Source of the DNA: an uncultured Christensenellaceae bacterium
GTDB lineage: Bacteria > Bacillota > Clostridia > Christensenellales > Pumilibacteraceae
DNA length: 36,542 bases
Assembly: GCA_910588315.1 (NCBI GenBank)
Contig: CAJUQF010000002.1
Span: 17,425-53,966, forward strand
Reading direction: 5' to 3'
How positions within the stretch are numbered: position 1 is the first letter of the stretch; each line of letters starts with the position of its first letter. The notes under the pieces were generated by a model. The model saw nothing but the letters and a program-made list of their open reading frames with translations, made no database searches and was not told the DNA's origin. The translations under genes and the position numbers were made by a program. Shown here in pieces: positions 15,593 through 22,529 of the stretch.

Positions 15593-17116
15593 ATGACGAT
15601 AGCTATAACGGGCATAACCGGCAACATGGGACAAGCGGTACTCGAACACATCTCGTCGCTTGCCGCTATAGATAAGATAAAGCTTTTGGCGCATAACGTC
15701 AAACGCATGAAAAAATTATTGAAAAAATACAAGGATATTTCGACGAAGATCGAAGTTGTCCCCGGCGGCATGAACGACCGAGCGGCAATAAAAAACCTTA
15801 TCGCCGACTGCGACATAGTGATAAACATGGCTGCGGTCATTCCGCCGCACTCCGACCAAAATCCGCGAGCGGCGGTAGAATGCAACGAAGTCGGTACCAA
15901 GATCATAACCGAAGAAATAGAAAATATCGGCGATAAGCAGCCGGCGTTTATACACGTCTCCACCGTCGCGCTGTACGGCAACCGCTCGGGCGGTCACCCG
16001 TTTGCGCGCGTAGGCGATCCGCTTCTCGTAAGTCCGCTCGACGTATATTCGGCGACCAAACTGCGCGGCGAATTTCGCGTTCTCGAAAGCTCTATAAACA
16101 AATGGGCAATACTGCGTCAGTCCGCCATGCTGCACCCGAACATGTTCGCCGACAACACTCACGACGGGCTAATGTACCACACCGTGTTCGACTCCCCGCT
16201 CGAATGGACGACCGCGCACGACAGCGGTTTGCTCATCCACAACATTCTCGAAAAATTCATAACGAATACCCTTCCGGATAATTTCTGGCGGCGCTGTTTC
16301 AATATCGCCGGCGGAAAAGCCAACAGACAGTACGGTATACAGACTTTCGACGACGGATTCGGATATATAGGCGGCTCGACCAAAGACTTCTTTATGCCCT
16401 GGTACAGCGCGACGCGCAACTTCCACGGCGTGTGGTATCTCGACGGCGACGAACTCAACGATATGTTCTCATTCCAGACCCAGACCGCCGTCGCATATTG
16501 GCAGCGTTTCTTTGCGGACCATGCCATACTCAAAGCCGGACGCATCGTGCCGAAAAGGCTTATTCGCACGTTCGTTTTTAAACGATTGCTGCGCAACGAA
16601 AACTCCCCTTCATACTGGGCGAAACATAACGACGACGCGCGCATTATAGCGCATTTCGGAAGTCGTGAAAATTACGATAAACTGAAAAAAACCAAATGGT
16701 CGGATGTTGCTTTGCCCGATAAATACAATATCAAAAATCTCGACGACAACGAAACGCCCGTTTATTACGGATTCGATTTCCATAAACCGGACGCACAAAT
16801 AACTCAAGCCGATCTCGAAAACGTTGCCGCGGCGCACGGCGGGAAGTTTCTCGGTACGTTTAGCGGCGATATGTACGAAAAACTCGAATGGCAAACGCAA
16901 GACGGCGAAACGTTTACCGCGCGGCCGTACACCGTTCTTCGCGCCGGGCATTGGTACAATCCCATATACGACGGGTTCGTTTGGGACTTCGACAGACTTT
17001 CGAAATTGGACAAGATCTACGCGTCGATTTGGTACGACACTCACGCGAACGACGAAGATATAGTATATTCGCTGGACAATAACTTCAAAGCTCACGCGCG
17101 AAAATTCAACGTATGA
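15593..17116 (+). CDS. NAD(P)-dependent SDR/epimerase-family protein with long C-terminal extension
   Basis: The N-terminal part (about 1-330) is an extended short-chain dehydrogenase/epimerase: a Rossmann loop TGITGNMG (residues 6-13), S123 in IHVSTVALYG, and the Y152-SAT-K156 catalytic pair. About 175 further residues follow (about 330-507), ending in a compact domain with many aromatic residues and the motif AAHGGKFLG; I do not recognise this part. The usual family length is near 300, so the extension is a distinct module. A GGGAG ribosome site precedes the ATG. The last four bases overlap the start of the EFR1 gene (ATGA), so the two proteins are made together and may form a redox pair. 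The substrate is unknown. Confidence 0.8.
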   Translation: MTIAITGITGNMGQAVLEHISSLAAIDKIKLLAHNVKRMKKLLKKYKDISTKIEVVPGGMNDRAAIKNLIADCDIVINMAAVIPPHSDQNPRAAVECNEVGTKIITEEIENIGDKQPAFIHVSTVALYGNRSGGHPFARVGDPLLVSPLDVYSATKLRGEFRVLESSINKWAILRQSAMLHPNMFADNTHDGLMYHTVFDSPLEWTTAHDSGLLIHNILEKFITNTLPDNFWRRCFNIAGGKANRQYGIQTFDDGFGYIGGSTKDFFMPWYSATRNFHGVWYLDGDELNDMFSFQTQTAVAYWQRFFADHAILKAGRIVPKRLIRTFVFKRLLRNENSPSYWAKHNDDARIIAHFGSRENYDKLKKTKWSDVALPDKYNIKNLDDNETPVYYGFDFHKPDAQITQADLENVAAAHGGKFLGTFSGDMYEKLEWQTQDGETFTARPYTVLRAGHWYNPIYDGFVWDFDRLSKLDKIYASIWYDTHANDEDIVYSLDNNFKAHARKFNV

Positions 17117-18012
17117 AAATTTTGATATATTATTTCTCCGGCACGGGAAATACGAAAAGAATTTCCGAACTGTACGAGCGCGAATTAAATTCGCTCGGAC
17201 ACGAAGTTACGGTACGTTCGCTCACCGAGCCGTACGATACCGCCGACGCCGGCAATTTCGACATGATAGGCATAGGATATCCGATCCATGCATTCAATGC
17301 GCCGAAAATCATATTGCGGCTTTGCAAGGCGTTACCCAAACGCAGTAAAAAAGTTCACGGCAAAACGAAAAAACGCGTTTTCGTATTTAAAACGTCGGGC
17401 GAGCCTGTCAGAATGAGCGACATATCTTCGCTGAAGATGCACGCCGTTTTGCGCAGACGCGGATATGACGTGACAAACGAGTATCAATACGTCATGCCGT
17501 ACAATATAATTTTCCGGCACGGCGACGAGACCGTTTACAAAATGTGGGACGTCGCGCAAAGGCTCATACCCGTTCACGCGCAAAACATATCGGACGGGAA
17601 CGGTCGCCTACCCAAAAAAATGTTTATGGGCGGTTTTCTCGCATGGATACTGCGTTGCGAACATTGGGGCGCGCATATAATCGGCAGAATGTACAAAGCA
17701 AACAAAGCGTGCGTCAAATGCGGCAAGTGCATAAAGCTTTGCCCCGTAAACAATATTCGTTATAACAAGAAAGGCAAGATCAAATTCGGGAACAAGTGTA
17801 TAATGTGCATGCGGTGCGTCATGTTCTGTCCCAAGAGCGCAATCGACATGCGCTTGTTGCGCAGCTGGAAAGTAAACGGCGCATACTCGTTCGAAAAGCC
17901 GGACGTACCCGACGCGCCGAACAAACATTCCGATTATTGCAAAAAGGCGTACGACAGATATTACGCCGACGCCGAAAAACAAATTTCGGACGCCGAGTCG
18001 AACAAACCGTAA
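17113..18012 (+). CDS. EFR1-family flavodoxin/ferredoxin fusion protein
   Basis: The 299-aa redox protein has an N-terminal flavodoxin-like domain with the FMN phosphate loop FSGTGNTKR (about 8-16) and GYPIHAFNAPK (about 55-65). A C-terminal double [4Fe-4S] ferredoxin domain follows: C200-C203-C206-C210 followed by Pro, then C229-C232-C235-C239 followed by Pro. This is the layout of the EFR1-family proteins common in anaerobic Clostridia, presumed to transfer electrons between flavin and iron-sulfur carriers. The ATG overlaps the stop of the SDR gene by four bases. It is the last gene of the operon and is followed by a terminator. Confidence 0.92.
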   Translation: MKILIYYFSGTGNTKRISELYERELNSLGHEVTVRSLTEPYDTADAGNFDMIGIGYPIHAFNAPKIILRLCKALPKRSKKVHGKTKKRVFVFKTSGEPVRMSDISSLKMHAVLRRRGYDVTNEYQYVMPYNIIFRHGDETVYKMWDVAQRLIPVHAQNISDGNGRLPKKMFMGGFLAWILRCEHWGAHIIGRMYKANKACVKCGKCIKLCPVNNIRYNKKGKIKFGNKCIMCMRCVMFCPKSAIDMRLLRSWKVNGAYSFEKPDVPDAPNKHSDYCKKAYDRYYADAEKQISDAESNKP

Positions 18013-18016
18013 CATT

Positions 18017-18056
18017 AAAACCGACGAAACGAATCCACTTGTTCCGCCGGTTTTGC
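18017..18056 (+). terminator. Probable terminator between convergent genes
   Basis: AAAACCG at 18017-18023 pairs with CGGTTTT at 18048-18054, with partial pairing inside (CG with CG after one mismatch). The loop is long (about 20 bases) and the T-run is short, so it is weaker than the others in the window. It lies between the EFR1 gene and the minus-strand membrane gene that ends at 18076. Confidence 0.5.
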
Positions 18057-18075
18057 TTATATTATAGTATATTTA

Positions 18076-18837
18076 CTATTGCTTGGTAAGATCCTTTACG
18101 TCGTCTCTGACGTAAATGCCGGGAAGTTTTGGGAACACGACGTCGAGCGCTTTTGCCGCGGCTTTTAGCGCGTACGGCACGACGAACTTGTCCTTTGTAT
18201 AGTTGACGTCGAAATACTTGATCCGCGCACCGCCCACCGAACCGTACACCGGTTTGCCTTCGACAAACACGATCTTGCATTTATATGTTTTGCCGTCGCA
18301 TTCAAACGTACCGCTGTACGTTTCCCGACGGCCTTCCGAAATGCGCGCCGAAACACTCATATCTTTGAAGAAATCAAATCGATATTGCGGATACAACGGC
18401 GCTTTGAGTTTTGCCGCCATGTCGCGGTTGCTCTCGATAGTGACATCTCCGTCCGTAAACGTCGCGCGCGTTTTGGATAATATCCTAAAAGTAACGCGCC
18501 TGTTTTTTTCTACGCTCGTGTATTGCAAAAAGCTCGTCGGCGACATCGAACGCAGCACGTAATTGAACACGATAAGCCCTATCACGAGCGCTATACCGCA
18601 TACCGCCGATACCGTCATCATAGTATCTTTGAATATCATGGACATGACGAGAAATGCCAGTGCGCCGCCGCCTACGATAAAGTTGACGACAAACTGCCAC
18701 CACTTGGTCGTGTACACGTCGTTGCGAACACAGCGAATACTATCCGCGTACTCACGGAGTTTTCGCTCAAACTGCGCCTTGGGATCTTCCGCAGTCGGCT
18801 CGTCCGTTTCGACCGCTTTGTTATCGATCTCTCCCAC
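18076..18837 (-). CDS. Membrane protein of unknown function downstream of purF
   Basis: The 253-aa protein has an acidic N-terminal tail, a charged helix (about 20-45), two adjacent membrane helices (about 50-70 and 75-97) and a soluble C-terminal part of about 150 residues with beta-rich sequence (TFRILSKTRATFTDGDVTI, YSGTFECDGKTYKCKIVF). I do not recognise the family. Translation starts at GTG; the ribosome site GGAG sits inside the last codons of purF eight bases before it, so the two genes are translationally linked with only five bases between them. No purine-related function can be inferred from its sequence. Confidence 0.7.
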   Translation of the reverse strand: MGEIDNKAVETDEPTAEDPKAQFERKLREYADSIRCVRNDVYTTKWWQFVVNFIVGGGALAFLVMSMIFKDTMMTVSAVCGIALVIGLIVFNYVLRSMSPTSFLQYTSVEKNRRVTFRILSKTRATFTDGDVTIESNRDMAAKLKAPLYPQYRFDFFKDMSVSARISEGRRETYSGTFECDGKTYKCKIVFVEGKPVYGSVGGARIKYFDVNYTKDKFVVPYALKAAAKALDVVFPKLPGIYVRDDVKDLTKQ

Positions 18838-18842
18838 TCGAT

Positions 18843-20207
18843 CTACTCCGCTTTATGCCCGTCCGGATAATTGCCGGTAAAGCATGCGTCGCAGAATCTG
18901 TCTTTCAATCCGACTTTTGCAAAAGCTTCCATCGGTAAATATCCGAGCGTGTCCGCGCCTATCGATTTTCTTATTCCCTCTATATCCATACGCACCGCCG
19001 CGAGATGCTTACGGTCGGGTATATCCGAACCGTACGGGCAGGAATACACAAACGGGGGCGATGCGATACGCATGTGGACTTTGCGCGCGCCGCCGTCTTT
19101 TATGAGTTTGATAAGATTGGCGCTCGTAGTACCGCGAACTATCGAGTCGTCGACAAGCACGACGTCCTTGCCTTCTATCGCGCCGCGCAATGCGTTAAGC
19201 TTGATCGACACGGCTTCACGGCGTACTTCGTCGGTTCCTTTGATAAACGTTCTGCCGACATACGAGTTTTTAACCAGTCCGTCGGCGTACATGATACCGC
19301 TCGCATACGAGTAACCGAGCGCAAAATGCAAGCCCGAGCTCGGCACGCCGATAACTACATCCGCCTTGACGGGCGCGGCTTTATACAGTTCCTTGCCTAT
19401 ATCTATGCGCGCACGGTATACGCTTTGTCCGTCGATAAACGAATCGGGCCGCGCAAAATAAACAAACTCGAAAATACATTGCGCAGGTTTGACTTTGTCA
19501 ACGCCCGCGTCGAAATGCGTGACGCCCGTGTCGTCTATCTTGATAAGTTCGCCAGGCTTGACGTCGCAGACGGTCTCCGCGCGAATGACGTCGAACGCCG
19601 CGGTTTCCGACGCGAAAAAGTACGTATTGCCGCGCTTACCGAGCGACAGCGGTTTAAACCCGTACTGATCGCGTATCGCGATAAGCTTGCGCGGACTCAT
19701 GACTATCATCGAATACGCGCCTTTAAGCCGCGCCGCCGTATCGAGAACGGCTTGCTCGGCGCTGTGCGTTTTCGTTCGCGCGACAGCTATCATATTCATT
19801 ATTATCTCCGCATGACTTGCGGATTGAAAGATTGCGCCGCGATGTTCGAGTTCGGATCTGAGTTCGTCATAGTTTGTTATAGTGCCGTTAAGCGCTATAG
19901 TCATCGAACCTTTGCAATAGCGCGACACGATCGGCTGCACCCCGTCGCTCTGCTCGCCGGTATAGCCGTAAAGCACATGCCCGACACCGATGTTTCCTTT
20001 AAGCGTGGGAAGATTGTCCTTTGTAAAAACTTCGTTGACAAGTCCTTTGCCCTTGACCGTATGTAAACTGACATAGCTGTTGGTAACTATGCCGCAACTT
20101 TCCTGACCGCGGTGCTGCAATGTATACAGTCCGTGATACAGATCGGTCGCAACGTCTTTACCGTCGTAATCGTATGCGCCCATTACGCCGCATTCTTCAT
20201 GGATCAT
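18843..20207 (-). CDS. purF: Amidophosphoribosyltransferase
   Basis: PurF catalyses the first committed step of purine synthesis: PRPP plus glutamine gives phosphoribosylamine. The 454-aa protein has the N-terminal nucleophile glutaminase domain, with Cys6 (EECGVMGAYD) after a short five-residue leader that is expected to be cut off. The C-terminal PRPP domain has the signature VVLVDDSIVRGTTS. Four cysteines, C244, C390, C439 and C442, match the Bacillus subtilis-type [4Fe-4S] ligand set; the first pair has the same 146-residue spacing and the last pair is CDAC. The ATG follows AGAGG by six bases. It has its own promoter at 20250-20278. Other pur genes are not in the window. Confidence 0.97.
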   Translation of the reverse strand: MIHEECGVMGAYDYDGKDVATDLYHGLYTLQHRGQESCGIVTNSYVSLHTVKGKGLVNEVFTKDNLPTLKGNIGVGHVLYGYTGEQSDGVQPIVSRYCKGSMTIALNGTITNYDELRSELEHRGAIFQSASHAEIIMNMIAVARTKTHSAEQAVLDTAARLKGAYSMIVMSPRKLIAIRDQYGFKPLSLGKRGNTYFFASETAAFDVIRAETVCDVKPGELIKIDDTGVTHFDAGVDKVKPAQCIFEFVYFARPDSFIDGQSVYRARIDIGKELYKAAPVKADVVIGVPSSGLHFALGYSYASGIMYADGLVKNSYVGRTFIKGTDEVRREAVSIKLNALRGAIEGKDVVLVDDSIVRGTTSANLIKLIKDGGARKVHMRIASPPFVYSCPYGSDIPDRKHLAAVRMDIEGIRKSIGADTLGYLPMEAFAKVGLKDRFCDACFTGNYPDGHKAE

Positions 20208-20249
20208 ATAGTACCTCTTTGTTCCGGCGATTTTTTCCGCCGCCTATAT

Positions 20250-20278
20250 ATCATAGCACATTCGCGAAATTATTGCAA
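20250..20278 (-). promoter_or_regulatory. Sigma-A promoter of purF
   Basis: On the minus strand TTGCAA (20278-20273), a 17-bp spacer, then TATGAT (20255-20250). The expected leader is only about 35 bases. It contains a small CGGCG/CGCCG hairpin and the ribosome site, and is too short for a purine riboswitch. Confidence 0.65.
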
Positions 20279-20374
20279 CCGTGACAAGACCGTACTGCGA
20301 ATGTAGATCGAAATTCTTTGCGCGCACAAAAGCCGTAAATATTTTTACAGACGTAAATTCGCGCCGCTATTTAA

Positions 20375-20404
20375 TTGTTTTATTCGTATCGAAAGTGATA
20401 CAAT
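20375..20404 (+). promoter_or_regulatory. Promoter of the AEC transporter gene, abutting its start codon
   Basis: TTGTTT at 20375-20380, an 18-bp spacer and TACAAT at 20399-20404. The ATG is at 20411, six bases after the -10, which places the expected transcript start at the initiation codon. No Shine-Dalgarno sequence is present. Confidence 0.55.
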
Positions 20405-20410
20405 ATACAT

Positions 20411-21442
20411 ATGGGTGCCATATTTTTAAAAGCCGTCATAATCACTCTCGCCCTGCTCGCGTTTGCCGTGCCGGGTTATATATTGAAAAAAGTACGCATG
20501 GTGGGTGACGGCGGCAAACAAACGCTCGGGAACATTCTGCTGTATGTTTGCCAGCCTGCAATGATAATCGCGGCGTTTTCGGTTTTCTCCGACGACGACT
20601 ACGCGGCGATCAAAGCGGTCGGGCGCGTAACGCTGTTACAAAACTTCGGCATTACCGCGCTAATTTCCCTGCTTGCGCTCGCTCTCGTATTCGCGGCGAC
20701 AAAGCTCGTTTTTATCCGCGCGAAAAACAGACCGGCTGCCGACGTATACACGTTTATCGCCGTGTTCAGCAACTGCGGATTTTTGGGCGTACCGTTCGTA
20801 CAAATGTTCACGGACGGCAACGCGATCGCCGTCATGTATCTTATGGTGTTCAATCTCGTGTTCGTCGTGCTGTTGTGGACGCTCGGCGTTTATCTGATCA
20901 CGCACGACCGCAGCGATATAAGCGCTAAAAAAGTTTTGCTCAATCCGACGATAATCGCGACTGCGCTCGCGCTGCTGCTGTTTTTCGTGCCGGAAATAAA
21001 TATCTTCATGATGAACGGTTGCAAAGAACTTCAGATAATCCCCCAAGCTCTTTCCACAATGACCGCACCCGTCGCTATGATACTCGTCGGCATAGCGTTT
21101 GCCGAACTGCCCATAAAAAGCTTTTTTACCGATCCCGGCGTATATATCGCGGGCGGACTTAGACTTATCGTTGCACCCGTGCTTACATTTGCGCTTGCGG
21201 TCGCGTTTTACTATATCATGCCGAACGATCTCGGCGGCGCCGCCGCGGCGACGGACTATATATTTCTCGCGCCGGTAATGGCTATGGCAATGTCGCCGGC
21301 GTCGGTCATCGTCGCAATGGCGGAACATTACGACAAGCAAAAAGAAACGGCGGCAAAAGCGTTCGTTACCGACACGCTGTTTTCGGTCATAACTATCCCG
21401 CTGATGATCGCCGCCGTGACTGCGCTTTGGGCGCTGTTATAA
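20411..21442 (+). CDS. AEC (auxin efflux carrier) family transporter
   Basis: The 343-aa protein has about ten membrane segments in two halves, the plan of the AEC/BASS-type carriers. Family marks are an N-terminal helix followed by GYILKKVRMV, NCGFLGVPFVQ at about 115-125 in the first half, and SPASVIVAMAEHYD near 295-308 in the second. Bacterial members export or import organic acids and similar anions; the substrate is not predictable. The first helix begins almost at residue 1, so the start at 20411 is firmly placed even though no ribosome site precedes it. Its 3' end is 12 bases from the end of the convergent AraC gene, and no terminator is visible between them. Confidence 0.9.
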   Translation: MGAIFLKAVIITLALLAFAVPGYILKKVRMVGDGGKQTLGNILLYVCQPAMIIAAFSVFSDDDYAAIKAVGRVTLLQNFGITALISLLALALVFAATKLVFIRAKNRPAADVYTFIAVFSNCGFLGVPFVQMFTDGNAIAVMYLMVFNLVFVVLLWTLGVYLITHDRSDISAKKVLLNPTIIATALALLLFFVPEINIFMMNGCKELQIIPQALSTMTAPVAMILVGIAFAELPIKSFFTDPGVYIAGGLRLIVAPVLTFALAVAFYYIMPNDLGGAAAATDYIFLAPVMAMAMSPASVIVAMAEHYDKQKETAAKAFVTDTLFSVITIPLMIAAVTALWALL

Positions 21443-21454
21443 ATGATCCGGCGC

Positions 21455-22372
21455 TCAACTCCGATCGCCGTATAAATTACTAAGTCGTTTCCTGTATTCG
21501 GCGGGCGTGACACCGCAATTCGTCTTGAACAGTTTGACAAGCGGCTGAATATCCGCATAGCCGATCTCCGCGGCTATGTCCGGCAAGCTTTTCTGCGTGG
21601 ATTCGAGCAGCAGTCGCGCGCGCTCGAACCGCAGCTGCGTAACGTACTCGTAAAAAGTCTTGCCCGTATATTTTACGAACATGCGTTCGAAGTGATATTT
21701 ACTGAGATAAACGGATCGCGCGACTTGCTCGAGCGTTATTTTTTTCGTAAAATTTTCATGAATATAATCTATGGCAACCTTTAAATTATGCGGAAGATCG
21801 CTCGGCAGCGAATTCGTTTTTCGCAACATATCCGTAAGTATACAATATACGTTCTCGGCAATATCGCATGCGGCGGTTTTATCCACTGAATTTATTTCGT
21901 AAGTAAACGGCTCCGGCAAAACGGTTTTTTCGTACCCCGACAGCATCGAGTGTATCTTTGACAGTCTGTCGAGGATCACTTTTCCGTCGTAATTCTCGTA
22001 AACGTTGCCGGTAGCGTATATAAATTCGTCGTAGAGATACGCCATGCCCGGACCCGTAACGTGTAAAAACACGAACTCCCACTCGCCAGACGTCTGCTCG
22101 AACTTATGCTCGTCCGCACAGTTTATAAAAGTCAGACAACCGGGCAAAAGCGCGTACTCGCGTCCGCCGTAGGTCATCTTGCCCGAGCCGGACATCGTGT
22201 AGTTTATCAGATAGTTGTTATATCCGCCGCGCTCCAGTCTGTATTCGCCTTCCACCTTTTGATACCCGGTCATATCGAGCTCGTAAAGTATGGCGTTTAC
22301 GCGCTTTTTGCCGAGCATATAGCAAAACGATTTATTCTCGAACCGCGCATAGTATTTCGATTTATACCGCAC
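21455..22372 (-). CDS. AraC-family transcriptional regulator 2
   Basis: The 305-aa regulator has an AraC_binding cupin domain (about 35-130, with GYNNYLINYTMSGSGKMTYG and FINCADEHKF) and a C-terminal AraC HTH domain (about 205-295), with ITLEQVARSVYLSKYHFERM and the signature IAAEIGYADIQPLVKLFK followed by GVTPAEYRKR. I place the start at the GTG at 22372, with GGGAG seven bases upstream; a Met 18 codons later is possible. It is divergent from the SGNH lipoprotein gene, with 157 bp between the starts, and so is its likely regulator. The HTH signature has IQPLVKLFK instead of the more common FSRxFKK spacing, a mild variation. Confidence 0.88.
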   Translation of the reverse strand: MRYKSKYYARFENKSFCYMLGKKRVNAILYELDMTGYQKVEGEYRLERGGYNNYLINYTMSGSGKMTYGGREYALLPGCLTFINCADEHKFEQTSGEWEFVFLHVTGPGMAYLYDEFIYATGNVYENYDGKVILDRLSKIHSMLSGYEKTVLPEPFTYEINSVDKTAACDIAENVYCILTDMLRKTNSLPSDLPHNLKVAIDYIHENFTKKITLEQVARSVYLSKYHFERMFVKYTGKTFYEYVTQLRFERARLLLESTQKSLPDIAAEIGYADIQPLVKLFKTNCGVTPAEYRKRLSNLYGDRS

Positions 22373-22430
22373 ACCCGCTCTCCCAAACAGTAAACAGCAA
22401 TATTATATACTTCCGTCGAAAAAATTTATA

Positions 22431-22459
22431 TTGACCGCCGTCAGTTTCGATGTTACAAT
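22431..22459 (+). promoter_or_regulatory. Sigma-A promoter of the SGNH lipoprotein gene
   Basis: TTGACC at 22431-22436, a 17-bp spacer and TACAAT at 22454-22459. Transcription is expected to start near 22466, which rules out an in-frame ATG at 22431. The leader contains repeated TCAATAT/ATCAAT sequence that might be contacted by the divergent AraC protein. Confidence 0.7.
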
Positions 22460-22529
22460 TATATTATATCAATATCGATTTGTCAATATAAAATCAATCG
22501 GGCAAATCGAACTTCATATAGGAGAATGT

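Noticed and set aside
20208..20250. Purine riboswitch in front of purF
   Set aside because: The expected leader is only about 35 bases, too short for an aptamer and expression platform. Only a small CGGCG/CGCCG hairpin is seen.
22431..22529. Longer N-terminus for the SGNH lipoprotein
   Set aside because: That ATG overlaps the -35 hexamer, and the added residues would bury the lipoprotein signal peptide. AGGAG precedes the start at 22530.
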